NCBI GenBank assembly: GCA_964036315.1
Contig: OZ038478.1
Coordinates: 149,254,683-149,318,682, forward strand
Reading direction: 5' to 3'
DNA length: 64,000 nt
DNA from: Acanthosepion esculentum
Taxonomy: Eukaryota > Mollusca > Cephalopoda > Sepiida > Sepiidae
Shown piece by piece: positions 49,220 through 59,795 of the stretch (position 1 is its first letter; each line of letters opens with the position of its first letter). Made by a program: the position numbers and the translations under genes. The notes beneath the pieces were generated by a model. The model made no database searches. It had not been told where the DNA came from and worked only from the letters and a program-made list of their open reading frames with translations.

Positions 49220-49503
49220 CTCTGAATTCAAAACCATTCTGCACCGGCATCCGGCGGCCTCTTGGTTACTCCTGCCTCTGCGTCTGTGGAAATTCTGCAG
49301 CAAGTATGTGAAGTTCAAACTCTCTTGTTACCCCGTTTCAAGAATTCGCCGCCGTTGGAATCGGGAATGGCTGTCGCTCGTTTCAGCATTGGCGACGGAT
49401 CGCCATGCTTGGTCGGCCTTCGTTCCGGACGCGGTGAATTCCTTGGAAGGAGCCGGCTTAACCGATCCAGGGGGAATGCCGCAACATACATACATACATA
49501 ATG
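49220..49503 (+). mobile_element. LINE 3' end with (CATA)n tail, probable
   Basis: A GC-rich insert relative to its surroundings. The plus-strand frame reads RRRWNREWLSLVSALATDRH, then AWSAFVPDAVNSLEGAGLT, resembling the C-terminus of a LINE ORF2 that I cannot name. It ends in four CATA repeats, as expected of a non-LTR element tail. It directly follows the SINE, so the SINE may use this tail for mobilisation or the two may be one composite. Confidence 0.5.
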
Positions 49504-49519
49504 GAATCGAAGACAATTA

Positions 49520-51843
49520 AACAAAGACTGTATTTCAAACTTGTTAGCATTTACTAGAAAACATGGAATAAGACTATGTTTGATTATATGATGTGTGATA
49601 TACGTAGTAAAATCGTAACAGGAGAATGAGCAGAGCACAATGATTAATTTCAGTTGAAATCAAGGTTAATTAATATTTTAAAAATAATATTATTTTGCGG
49701 GACATGTGTCTTTTCCAGATATATTTCTCATCGTTACAGCTTATTTACAACGTTTCAGATGACATTTTCGTCAAACATCATTACAAGTCTAGTTTACCCT
49801 ATAATGTATTTTGCATCATTTTGTTGAAAAACCCAGATCCAGTGGCCAATAAAACTTTCAGAGAAAAGGGAACAAGATAAACTCCTGAAAGATTAAGGAC
49901 CCTATATTAAAAACGCAGTTATGTTTTCAAATTCCGTTCTACTCGAAGAAGAGTAACATTTCCACCGCTTAAATGTAGATAAAACAATTTGGATGAGAAA
50001 CTATAAGCAAAATAGTGAAGAATTAAAAACAATTAGAAGATGACTAATCTCATATGGAGATAATTAGGTAGATTAATATATACTTTCCTTTTGTGGCAAC
50101 CAGATCTGATGACGAATGTATCATTCTAACTTCTAATCATACGTGGCAGTTGAGAACGAATTTGTTGTATAGTAACACATGACATTGTTGAACAAAACAA
50201 GGTAGTTCATTGACAGGATTAAAACTATAAAACTGAAGCAAAAACCTAAGCTACAAACTAAATAATATTATGAATGTATTGTGATGACCTGGATCATAAC
50301 CAACCAAAAACCAAAGCTACGTAGTAAAATGTATGTATCCCGTTTTCAGTGCGATATGATCGCCGAGATCATATGCACATCTAGTTCTTAAAAGTTTCAA
50401 ATAACTAAAGACACCTTTTTTATCCTGGAGCTGCAAAGCATCCATAAGAATTATATCGTCAAATGGGAAACATTATGTACCCTATGATAATATAAGGACG
50501 CATACAGCTAGAATAACACATTAAAATCTTCTACTCCCGCTGATTTTGCACAGACCAATTATACATTTTGGCCACTATAAAACAGTTTGATCGGGAAAAA
50601 TGTCTCTAATCAAAACTAGATTAAAAAAACAAATTATAGCTGTTGTTTTTAGCAATATATCAACACTGGTTTTGTATCCTTTCGAATATATGACGAAGAT
50701 GAGAAAAAGTAAATTTGGAATATTACACAAACCAAAGTAGACACATCTGATACTTGAGAAATACATTTTTTTAATAGTTGAATTAAAGAAAATGTTGAAA
50801 TTTTGTTTATAGCTGAGTTAAAAATTGGTAGTTAAATAAAATGCAAATATAGGTGTGGTTAAACTTTACTAAAAATGTATAAAATGATCCAGGTTAAAGA
50901 CAAGTCTGTAAGTAGACAGTATGGAAAGAACACTTCAAACTCTAACCTCAGACTACAGGTTTAATGGAAATTTGTGAATGATAAAATGAAGTGAGCGAAA
51001 TGAAATAAATGTGTTAAAGAAAAAAACATAAGATTACAATTAAGCATAGGAAATATTCGAAAGAAGAGAAGAAAACAAATGACCGAATGAGCAATCTAAA
51101 GGTGAAAAAAACATGAAGGAAAAATGTATTTTTAGCAAAGAATAAAGAAATTAAAAGGAAAGAAAAGCACCATGAGAAGTGATTCTGTGAAGAAGAGAAA
51201 ACTGTTTGGAGCCGAAGGATTGTACAGGAGTGAATCACAAGGGAAGACAGCAAACATGTAATTATTTTTCTCTATTCTAATAAACTACAATATGAAAATG
51301 AGGAGAAAAAAACAACAAATGTACGTAAAACAAAAGAATGATAAATAAAATATTAAAAACAACGAAAGTTATTTTGAACAAAGCAAGAGGAAAGACAAGA
51401 AATCGGATGGAAATCTGCGTGATTTGTTATAATTGATTCCACTAAATTGCTGAAGGCGTATGACGTCTGCCAGAGTTCAAATGCTCCAAGCGCACAGCGC
51501 GCTCTTACACAGTGCTTGACAGCATGAATCACAACTAATAGGCTGGTCGAAACGAATATAGCGATCATAGCGTCGGCTAGTCATAATTTTGAACTGAATT
51601 GAATTCCTAATATACGAGTGTGGAGATAAGAAGATTGGGGTTGTTATCGGATTGCTATACGAGACGTGACTTAACTGCTGTAGTATGTCTAACGCTTTAC
51701 TAAGTCGGCAACTTGCCGATATCACACATGGACACTTACTACCTGCTGAGACAAACACAGAAGAATACACATTTATTCTCCGTCTGACATCTGTAGGACG
51801 AACATAAAATTAAGATATATGAAGGTAGGTGTGTGTGTGTTCC

Positions 51844-51845
<2 letters not shown>
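49520..51845. other. Unrecognised sequence
   Basis: No recognisable gene. A somewhat GC-richer block at 51420-51790 holds a 97-codon minus-strand frame without known domains; it could be an old repeat. Confidence 0.4.

Positions 51846-51918
<73 letters not shown>
51846..51918. repeat. (TA)n microsatellite at the PLE left boundary
   Basis: An uninterrupted TA run about 55 bases outside the left inverted terminal repeat of the Penelope-like element. Confidence 0.97.
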
Positions 51919-51921
<3 letters not shown>

Positions 51922-51969
51922 GAAGAGGTTATAGTAGTTCCAACGAGAGAAAAGTGTGTAAATTAAAGA

Positions 51970-52530
51970 GAAGAGAGAAACCGCAAACGTTTTTCGTTGT
52001 AATGTGGATATAAAAAAAATATACTATGCTTTATTTTTCATAATTTTGCTACACGTGTTTCCGGTCTCGCTACCGTCATCAGACAAAGGATGGAGATTTC
52101 CACATATTATTAAAAATAATTCATTTTTTTCTTCATGTTTTTCGATGTTAAATATTCTCGATATGAGACATTTTCTTTTTGTGTTAGTGATCCAAACGTC
52201 TTTCTTGAACTGGCCGGTGGATGTTCTGCGTGGAGGGTTATAAATCAATGAATTTTTTTTCAAGAAATGATGCAGTAGTTATCGGCATACTTATCTTTTA
52301 ATGACCCCTGTGTTTTCTTAGATCTATTTCCATTTTCGTGAGATTTTGTCAGCATGCGTGTATATATGTGTATATCCCCTCTCCATGCATACATACTGTC
52401 TCACTTCAAGGAATTAATGAACACATCTGTACACCCACACACGCATATATACACACATACGCAAACACACACACATACCTTCCCATTACAAGAAATAAGT
52501 CCATACACACATATACGTACATACACTGAC
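51970..52530. repeat. PLE terminal repeat, left copy
   Basis: It aligns in reverse complement with 55110-55720. Shared tracts include CACATATTATTAAAAATAAT, TTTTTCGATGTTAAATATTC, GTTAGTGATCCAAACGTC and TTAGATCTATTTCCATT. Toward the inside both become CA/TA-rich (ACACATCTGTACACCCACAC). Several indels distinguish the two copies, so they have diverged since insertion. Confidence 0.92.
52043..52089 (-). ncRNA. Hammerhead ribozyme (type I, loopless stem III), left PLE repeat
   Basis: Reading the minus strand, UUUGU is followed by the exact core CUGAUGA. Stem II is CGGU/ACCG with a 6-base loop, followed by the exact GAAA. The palindrome CACGUG forms stem III and UA precedes cleavage, followed by GCAAA. 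Stem I pairs UUUGU with GCAAA (five pairs including one G-U). Stem III has no loop, as in the minimal hammerheads described in Penelope-like elements, which act as dimers. All conserved core bases are present, so activity is plausible. It lies on the same strand as the reverse transcriptase, downstream of it. Confidence 0.85.
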
Positions 52531-55010
52531 TTTTGGGTGATGGCTCTTGAAATGAAGATATTGTAGGGTGTCTGTAGGTTTGTGGTAGATATCTGTGATT
52601 ATGTGGTTGCTTTTATTTCTAATGAGTATATCTAAAAATGGTAATTCGTTAAAATTATATTCTTCCGTGAATTTGATTTTTTGGTGTAAGTTTTGATGTA
52701 GAATGTGGAAGTGGTTAATATCACCCCATGAGGATTTCCGAAAATGAAGCAATCATCTAAGTATCATTTCCAGGAATTAGTGAAGTAGGTTTTTTATATT
52801 TCCCTATATATTAGTTCTATCTTTTTATGGAGGTTTTACTCTAGGTAAGCTAATATTGGGGTGGCATATCTAAGTGTCATTTTTGTTCACATTGTGGTAC
52901 CTAATGTTTGGATATAATTTTTGTTGTCAAAATCAAAGGTGTTATTGCTTAGAATTAGGTCTATACTATCGATAATGAACTCTTTAGTGAATCTCGGATG
53001 TAGTGTTTCTGGATGTTTTTCAATCCAGAATTAGATTGCCTTTTTACCTAGTTCATAGGGTATGTTGCTGTATAGGCTACTAATGTCCAAAGTTGCCATA
53101 AGCGTTCCCGGATCCACCTTTTGTGGTATGCAGCTAAGGAAATGTATATCGTCTCTGATGTGGATTTTAATTCACTTAGTAAAAGCTTACAATAGTATGT
53201 CTATTAGGATACTAAGTTTGCTAGATGGAGAGGCTGGTCCTGCTACTATTGGTTTGCATGTAAGGTGACTGGGGTTTGGGATGCTAATGTATTCAGGTTT
53301 TTGTTTTTGGATAGCTGCTTTTATTTCACTGGATTTGTGAATTGTAGGTAGTCCGTAGAAATTGCTTGTTTTTGGTACAAAGTTTATTATGAAATCCTTC
53401 TCTTTTTTGATAATATTTTATTATGTGTTGTGCAGAGTTTTGTAATTTTTTATGTTTTTGTTAGTTGTTATGTTTTTTGTTAGTGTCAATCCATTTGTAG
53501 TTGTTCCTATCCTCTAGTGTTTCTAGAATTTTTGTTTTATAATATGTTCTCTACATGATCACTAGTGCGCTGCCTTTATCTGCTTCTTTTATAATTATGT
53601 TATTATTTCTTCGGATGCTCTCTAAGGCTAGTCTTTGTCTGTATGTAAGGTTGTCGAATGGTTTGGATTTTTCTCGTAGGTCGAAGTTCCAGAGTTTCTC
53701 AAAAAATATATTTAGCTCTTATGTATTATTATATTTGTTTGGGAATAAATTGGATTTGTTTTTTACCAATGATTCATCTGTAATATTTTCGTCATTATTT
53801 CGTCTCAATTTGCCTTTCAAATTCCTTAAGGTCATTTTTAGTTCTGCTATATTGCTTTTCGGAGCAGGGCCTAATTTTAGGCCCAATTTCAGTAGGTGGA
53901 TTTCGTCATTTGTAAGTGTATATGTAGATGTAGATGTGTCATCTAATCTGGTTTTCTTGTTCGGACTGGTTCTTCTAAAAATAATGATTGTTTCTTTTAA
54001 CATACTTCGGATTTTCTAAGTGATACACTCTCTCTGTCCATTTTAGGTTTTCTTGCCTGTGAGATTTTTTTTCTGGTGAAATTACGAATGTTTTTTTTCT
54101 CGTTGGCTCAATATAGGTGTGTTTATTTTTGTTAGGAGGCGTGTTCCAGATGTTTCTATATTTGTTGTTTTTGTATGGATTGAATGTAGAAATTTTCGGG
54201 GAATTCTGATTATACTCCTGGATATGCGTAATGGTTGTCAGGTTTGGTTTGTTGAGCTAGGTGCTATTTGGAAGTGTTGGTTTTGTGAATGTGTGTGTGT
54301 TCTGATCTTTGTCTCTTTGTGTTATGGTGTGGTGGTCTGTGCAGGTTTGTTTTTGTGCTGTTCAGTGTATGTTTATAATTGTATTTGTTGTGTGGGTGCG
54401 ACTGTGGATATATTTGCATATGGTAGAATGTCTTAGGGGGCTTACCTTGCGGTCTGTTTGTGTGTGGTTATAGATATTCGGGTTTTTGACTCTGTTGGGT
54501 GGTTTTCTCTGTATTTGCTGATGGTGCTTTTGTGTTGAGTACTGTGTTTGTTTGTGAGTTTCGATTGTTCTTTTTTTGGTTTTTGTCTCATTTTCAATAT
54601 TTTTTCTTCTTGGTGATGCTTTCAACCAGGTTATCTATCTTTCTTTTTTACATTTTGACTCCCATAATTCTGACAGGAATTGGTGAGTGTCTTTGGGATA
54701 TAATCCTTGATTTTAGGTAATAAGTTGTTATCAATCTCTGTGTATTTCTTTGTAAAGTGTATTGTTTTGTCTTCTTGTATTTGAATTTGGGACTGCATTT
54801 TTGTTAGGCTTAGTGTGTTTTTTATTTGTTTTTGTTTCTCCGTGTCTTGTGGGTTAATTTTTTCACGGAATTTCCTTAGAATAAATATTTCCTCCATTTC
54901 CATGAAGGTTTTGTATATTTTTGCTGTTTCTTTATTTTTGATGGCATTGAAATATTCCAGTTTTTTCTTATTGAGCAGGTTGTTCCACATTCAGAGATCC
55001 TGTCATTTCG
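52500..55010 (-). pseudogene. Penelope-like reverse transcriptase pseudogene
   Basis: From 55010 leftward: an N-terminal part (KKKLEYFNAIKNKETAKIYK, FILRKFREKINPQDTEKQ; open at 54631-54990), an A/C-rich linker, and LTNDEIHLLKLGLKLGPAPK (open at 53719-54003), a conserved PLE block. The palm follows with LDISSLYSNIP and KHPETLHPRFTKEF near 53.0 kb, then YLDDCFIF with the catalytic DD at 52752-52763. The thumb-side tract is ELPFLDILIRNK and HKPTDTLQYLHFKSHHP near 52.55 kb. Many stops and frameshifts interrupt it. No GIY-YIG domain follows. The long T/G-rich plus-strand frames (e.g. 53555-54019) are antisense. Confidence 0.9.
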
Positions 55011-55109
55011 TTTTGTACGCTTCCTCTTGGATATGTAACTTTTTAATATTTTTAATCACTGGCACGCACACAAACCACACTTAGGAAGTATGTTTATATG
55101 TTTGTACAT

Positions 55110-55720
55110 ATATATGTGTATATGTATGTGTATGTGTATACTGATTCCATATAACTTTGTAAGTATATATGTGTACGTATATGTGTATGTGTGCATATGT
55201 ACTGATTCCTTGTAATGGGACGGTGTGTGTTTGTGTATATGTGTATGTATGTGTGTGTGGGTGTACAGATGTGTTCACTGATTTCTCGTAGTGAGACAGT
55301 GTGTATGTATGGAGGGGGATTTAAACATATATACAGTCATGCTGACAAAAGCACACGATAATGGAAATAGATCTAAGAACTCCCAGGGGTCATAAAAAGA
55401 TAAGCATGCTGATAACTACTCCATCATTTCTTGAAACAAACTTAATTGATTTATAACCTTCAAAAAGAATTTTTTACTGCCATTTCAAGAAAGACGTTTG
55501 GATCACTAACACAAAATGAGAATGTCTTATATCGAGAATATTTAACATCGAAAAACATGAATAAAAAAATGAATTATTTTTAATAATATGTGGAAATCAC
55601 CCTTTGCCTGATGACGGTCGCTTAGACCAGAAATACTTGTAGCAAAATTATGGAAAAAAAAATCATAATATTTTTTCAAAAAATTCACATTACAACCAAA
55701 AATATTTGCGGTTTCTCTCT
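55110..55720. repeat. PLE terminal repeat, right copy (inverted)
   Basis: Reverse complement of the left repeat with scattered substitutions and indels. The inner part is TG/TA-rich and longer than in the left copy. Its outer end abuts (TA)n at 55729. Confidence 0.92.
55602..55647 (+). ncRNA. Hammerhead ribozyme, right PLE repeat, partly decayed
   Basis: On the plus strand UUUGC precedes the exact core CUGAUGA. Stem II is GGUC/GACC with loop GCUUA and a C-A mismatch at the closing pair. GAAA is intact, followed by UACUUG (the counterpart of palindromic CACGUG, now mispaired), UA and GCAAA. Stem I is a perfect five-pair UUUGC/GCAAA. It lies antisense to the reverse transcriptase because the terminal repeats are inverted. 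Weaker stem III suggests lower or no activity. Confidence 0.75.
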
Positions 55721-55725
55721 TCTTC

Positions 55726-55728
<3 letters not shown>

Positions 55729-55812
<84 letters not shown>
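55729..55812. repeat. (TA)n microsatellite at the PLE right boundary
   Basis: Uninterrupted TA run immediately outside the right terminal repeat. Confidence 0.97.
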
Positions 55813-55815
<3 letters not shown>

Positions 55816-55933
55816 CTAATACTACGCAAGAAGTTAGAGAGAAAGTAACTGAAACATTTATGAGGAGACAGGACAATAAAAAAGAATATGATTCATGTTT
55901 GATGTTGCATTTACATTTTGATTGACAGGAAAG

Positions 55934-55935
<2 letters not shown>

Positions 55936-55999
<64 letters not shown>
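55936..55999. repeat. (TA)n microsatellite
   Basis: Uninterrupted TA run. Confidence 0.97.
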
Positions 56000-56002
<3 letters not shown>

Positions 56003-56394
56003 TATTTTATATTTGCAGTGATTATTGGAAAATGCACAGTACCAGAGATAGAGCTAACATATTCACTTGTATGGATATCAGTTTGTGATACAGGGTTTCA
56101 CGCTTTTGCGATCATGAGGCAACCTGGTTTATTTTTTTTAAATTGAATCTATGCCTGTCGATGTTATATTATATTTGGTGGTGTTGTGGTAAACATGTCG
56201 AGATTTGCGCAGATACACACCCATACGTTCGAACATACCTACATACACAATTGTAATTCTATTTCCGTCTCGAGACTGTATGTAGCGATGTTCTTTCAGC
56301 AAATGTCAAGTTGCGGTGTCCTTGAGTTTTTTTTCTGATCGGCCGTCTGCTTCATCAGACAAATTTACACTTCACATGTTTTTTCTATTATAGG

Positions 56395-56580
56395 TTTATG
56401 GAAGTCCTGCTGATGTTTGTTTTGAAGTTTTTGTTGTATGGTGATTCAAATCAAATTGTTTCTTTTTCTGTTTTTTCCGTTTTCGTTATGGTCGTGATTA
56501 TTGTATCTGTTTTGTGCATCCGATTTTCTTTAGTACGTTGTTATATGGCGGTCTTCTGTTGTTAAAAATGTCTAAATGCG
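56395..56580 (-). pseudogene. PLE coding scrap, minus strand
   Basis: The minus strand reads NRRPPYNNVLKKIGCTKQ and further on FESPYNKNFKTNISRTS. The latter matches the PLE tract WFNPPYSxNVKTNIG between reverse transcriptase and endonuclease, with stops. It is oriented opposite to the GIY-YIG remnant just to its right, so two PLE copies meet here. Confidence 0.6.
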
Positions 56581-56749
56581 ATGAGTTGTCTGATTCCTAA
56601 ACGTAATAGAAAAACACATCGCCGTAACAAACTCCTTAGCAAAATTATTTAACTAGAGCAACGTAAAAGTTACCCACAGCTGCACTAAACCCATAACAAA
56701 TAATTAAAAGCCACAACAAAAATTAATAACTTGTAATAGCGCAATCAAA

Positions 56750-57180
56750 GACACCCAGTGCAACTGCAACAACAAAACCATATGCACACTAAAAGGAAAT
56801 CGCCTACAAACGAACATAGTAAAGCTAAGGTAAACGCAAACAACACTACAGTGTACTACATTGGCGATACAGAAGCAATATTCAAGCCACGAAAATACAC
56901 CCACGTCCTCACATTCTACAACGGAAAATTTTTCAACAGCACCACTTTAACCGTATACATATGACAGCTAAATTATACGAAAAATAAGCTGGCAAATCAA
57001 GAAAACCGCACCTGTCTACAATAACATATTAAAGAGATGTCTAGTTTTTCTTTCTACACGAAAAATGGGCGCTAATCGCCCACACTCAATAAAATGAATT
57101 ACTTAAGCAAAGATCTGAAGAAAATTTCAAAATGCAAACACGAAAATAAATATCTGCTATCACAATTTGTACCAAACGGA
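56750..57180 (+). pseudogene. PLE zinc finger and GIY-YIG endonuclease remnant
   Basis: The plus strand reads QCNCNNKTICTLKGNRLQTN, the Cys-rich finger that precedes the endonuclease in PLEs, with its last Cys changed to Arg. After a frameshift comes NNTTVYYIGDTEAIFKPR, the GIY-YIG core (YYIG), then NSTTLTVYI and a stop where relatives have Trp. The text continues as QIKKTAPVYNN and SKCKHENKYLLSQFVPN, the conserved PLE C-terminus. It is a decayed endonuclease domain. The matching reverse transcriptase is not present upstream. Confidence 0.82.
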
Positions 57181-57443
57181 TAACACCTGCGACAAATCTG
57201 ATCAAAACCAGGAATGAAACTACAAACAAAAAAAACAAAAACAAACAAACCAGAAACGATAGGACACTAAAGCGCAAGATCGCAAAAAGCACAAAAAATT
57301 AAACACCAATAACTATCATTTACACCAACTGCAGTGCTACCAACACTACCACCAAAACCACTAACACAACCATCTCTATAGCAATTATCGTACTGTTGTT
57401 ACTACTTCAAAATATTCTGTAACACAATTAGGACTGCATTTAC

Positions 57444-57495
<52 letters not shown>

Positions 57496-57830
57496 CTCAT
57501 CACCTTTATTGTGGTTACCACAATTATCATCATAATTACCATTGTCGTAATTGTCACATTTTTACCATTATATTTTCGTTTCCATCATCATTAGGGTTAC
57601 ATTTACAGTTAATACATCAATAACTATTATTAACAAACCAATTATAATATCAATTATTAGCACTATCAATATAGTCACTATCAATGATAATGAATTTTGA
57701 ATGGTTTTATCCTCTCTGTTCGCAGGAGTGATGTCAGTGTAACAATGCTGGTAGTTTTATCGATCTGCACATATAAGAATCATATAGATATATATATTCT
57801 ACTATACCAAACCATTCTTATTTTCCTCCC
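57181..57830. other. A/C-rich then ATT-repeat region after the PLE fragment
   Basis: The plus strand is A/C-rich (AAACAAAAACAAACAAACC; ACCACCAAAACCACTAAC) and then contains an ATT microsatellite. Probably untranslated tail of the PLE; not independently recognisable. Confidence 0.4.
57444..57494. repeat. (ATT)n microsatellite
   Basis: About 16 ATT units. Confidence 0.96.
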
Positions 57831-57834
57831 TTTA

Positions 57835-57965
57835 AACGATTTCAGCTGTCACGCACTGACGGAGCGTTCCTCTCTCCAATTGTAATAAATTTAACTTTCA
57901 GAGCAGTTTTAGCGGTCATGCACTGTAGTGACATCCCTCAGTCCATTTGTAATAAAAAATAATTT
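57835..57965. repeat. Two diverged ~67-bp direct repeats
   Basis: Both units contain GTCA(C/T)GCACTG, CCTC(T/A)..TCCA(A/T)TTGTAATAAA and end in TTTCAG. They lie just upstream of the hammerhead at 58.03 kb and may belong to the same terminal repeat. Confidence 0.6.
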
Positions 57966-58022
57966 TCAGATAATATAAAATTTTGTCTCAATGGATATTA
58001 TAATATTATTTTTATTTTAAAC

Positions 58023-58068
58023 AATACCCTGATGATGACATGGATATGTCGAAAGTACTTGGTAATAA
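58023..58068 (+). ncRNA. Hammerhead ribozyme candidate, second PLE family
   Basis: UACC precedes the exact core CUGAUGA. One extra U follows, then stem II GACAU/AUGUC with loop GGAU. After the exact GAAA come the palindrome GUAC, UU, and GGUA. Stem I pairs UACC with GGUA. The layout (loopless palindromic stem III) equals that in the PLE at 52-55.7 kb although the sequence outside the core differs. The extra U after the core may impair activity. Confidence 0.65.
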
Positions 58069-58104
58069 AAGAAATATGTATAAACACGGTTATTTTTTCT
58101 CGTC

Positions 58105-58259
58105 TTTCAGTAATGACATCAAAAAACATATCCGTAAATATAATGACATCAAAAAACTTATCCGAGAGTATTAAATGGTCTTAACGAAAATGAGTAGACA
58201 GAATATGTCTAAACTATACAACGAAACATGTCTTAATGAAAACATGCTTCCGAAACATA

Positions 58260-58261
<2 letters not shown>
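58105..58261 (+). pseudogene. Possible PLE N-terminal coding scrap
   Basis: A frame just downstream of the hammerhead reads NDIKKHIRKYNDIKKLIREY (an internal 31-base duplication), a stop, then in another frame MSKLYNETCLNENMLPKH before a (TA)n tract ends it. The position after a hammerhead and the style fit a PLE N-terminus, but I could not match it firmly. Confidence 0.35.

Positions 58262-58330
<69 letters not shown>
58262..58330. repeat. (TA)n-(TG)n compound microsatellite
   Basis: TA followed by TG runs. Confidence 0.97.
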
Positions 58331-59079
58331 AGATTGAGAGATATATACATTCCATCTGAAGTTATGCAAATCACATAAGCCTCACTAACATGATTTTTTG
58401 TAATTCTTTTGTCAAATATTATCTGATAATTTTAGACATCAACTAAATCATTGAGTTAAAATTTAAATAGTTTCTACAGGTTTTATTAAAATAATTTATT
58501 TATTATAAAATCTCCAATCTAAATGTATGCACATTAAGTAAGAGTTTTCAAAACTAATAAAACGTTTTATTCCATATGTTGAAACATGGATAATTGAAAG
58601 AATTTAACAAATGCAAAAACAAAAACATGAAATAAAATTATTGACTGTGAAAATATCCATATTGCGAAGCTCCTTTGACATTTCCCAAAAGAATCAAATG
58701 ATTAAAGTGTACTTGAAAATGTAAGTTGATCACTAGAAGAAAAGGAAATGCTTTAAGAATTTCTTTCCTCGAAAAGAACGGAAAAATGAAGTTATATTGA
58801 AACAACCAATTTTCTCCAGTGTTCAGAATTTCAAGAGGCTGGAATTGAGGAAATCATGTACAAAATGTTTCAAATCTTTTGCAAATTAGCGTACAGACAT
58901 AGATAGTTGTCAAATTGTAGTATTTTTCTTCAAATCTATTGGTGGCTTTATTTTCCAGATTAACACGAGTTTATTTTAGCCACTGACCGAAAAACATATT
59001 TTCTTCAAAACTCCGACGATATCTTCACGCTTTTTCCGTATCATATGTAGTCACAATAGCTGTCCCACCTCATACTCAC
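58331..59079. other. Unrecognised AT-rich sequence
   Basis: No feature recognised. If the candidate exon to its right is real, this is downstream intron. Confidence 0.4.
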
Positions 59080-59255
59080 CTCGTTATCGACTACAGATTG
59101 CTTTTCTATAACACAGTCTAATTGATTGAATCCCGCGTTGCAATTATCTGTGAACGTCATAATCTTCTCAGCCAGGCCTCTAGACTTATTGTGGCAAGGT
59201 ATGGCTTTGAAATACGGTTTCCTATTCAGAGGCACTTTGGCAGATACGGCTACGG
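59080..59255 (-). CDS. Candidate internal exon of an unidentified secreted-type protein
   Basis: On the minus strand an open segment of 176 nt lies between a possible acceptor (pyrimidine tract CTTCTTCCCCCC, then TATATGCAG ending at 59256) and a perfect donor (GAG then GTGAGT at 59079-59074). It reads VAVSAKVPLNRKPYFKAIPC, HNKSRGLAEKIMTFTDNCNA, then GFNQLDCVIEKQSVVDNE. Three cysteines and the absence of low complexity set it apart from the rest of the window. I do not recognise a family. The frame has a stop just upstream of the acceptor. No partner exon was identified. A chance ORF with chance splice sites remains possible. Confidence 0.4.
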
Positions 59256-59795
59256 CTGCATATAATATTTAACCCATAGCGGGGGGAAGAAGAAAATACA
59301 TCATACTGTAAGTACACACGCTCTCTACTTTGTATTTCGATTTTTCCCGTCAGTACTGATTTCCGAATATATAGCATACTTCTTCATGAATTCTATTCTT
59401 ACGAATTTTTTCAGTAAATTTTGACAAATCATACTTGTATATTGTTTTATTCCAATGTGTTTGAATAGAGAAATCTAGTAATTGAAATATATTTTATATA
59501 GATTTTCTCTTCATGTAATAATTAGTTTCTAAACAATTATCAAGTACGATACTTGTCAAAATAGTGTGATTCCTTTAAAAACCAAAATTGTATGGTTCGT
59601 ATTATATGAGGCTCCATCCTAAAGGATTGTCAGAACCCTAGACAATGTGAAAATCACTTCCAATAAATTAATATATTTGGAAATAAATAAATGCGTGCGG
59701 AATTTTAGAAATGATATTTGAAAACGGACTTTACAAAGATGGTACAATATCACTAGACTTCTACGTGCCGTGTACCTTCAGTATATATAATTTAG

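Larger units (their letters stand above)
51970..55720 (-). mobile_element. Penelope-like element with inverted terminal repeats
   Basis: About 3.7 kb. A single decayed reverse transcriptase gene on the minus strand lies between ~550-bp inverted repeats (51970-52530 and about 55110-55720). Both outer ends start with GAGAGAAACCGCAAA-like sequence close to (TA)n tracts. Each repeat contains a hammerhead ribozyme motif, a known property of PLE terminal repeats. The GIY-YIG endonuclease normally C-terminal to the reverse transcriptase is not seen: the coding text runs directly into the left repeat. The plus strand of the coding part is strongly T/G-rich. Confidence 0.9.

Noticed and set aside
51477..51770. 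97-codon minus-strand ORF
   Set aside because: No recognisable domain; lies in a slightly GC-richer patch that may be an unrecognised repeat.
53555..54019. 154-codon plus-strand frame, and the 105-codon frame at 54119-54436
   Set aside because: Antisense to PLE reverse transcriptase text on the minus strand, which has clear family motifs; the plus-strand frames are T/G-rich shadows.
56332..56362. Further hammerhead on the minus strand (UUUGU CUGAUGA ... GAAA)
   Set aside because: The core and a GAAA are present, but the bases between them form no stem II (CUGAU instead pairs with AUCAG), and no palindromic stem III follows. Possibly a decayed relative, not supportable.
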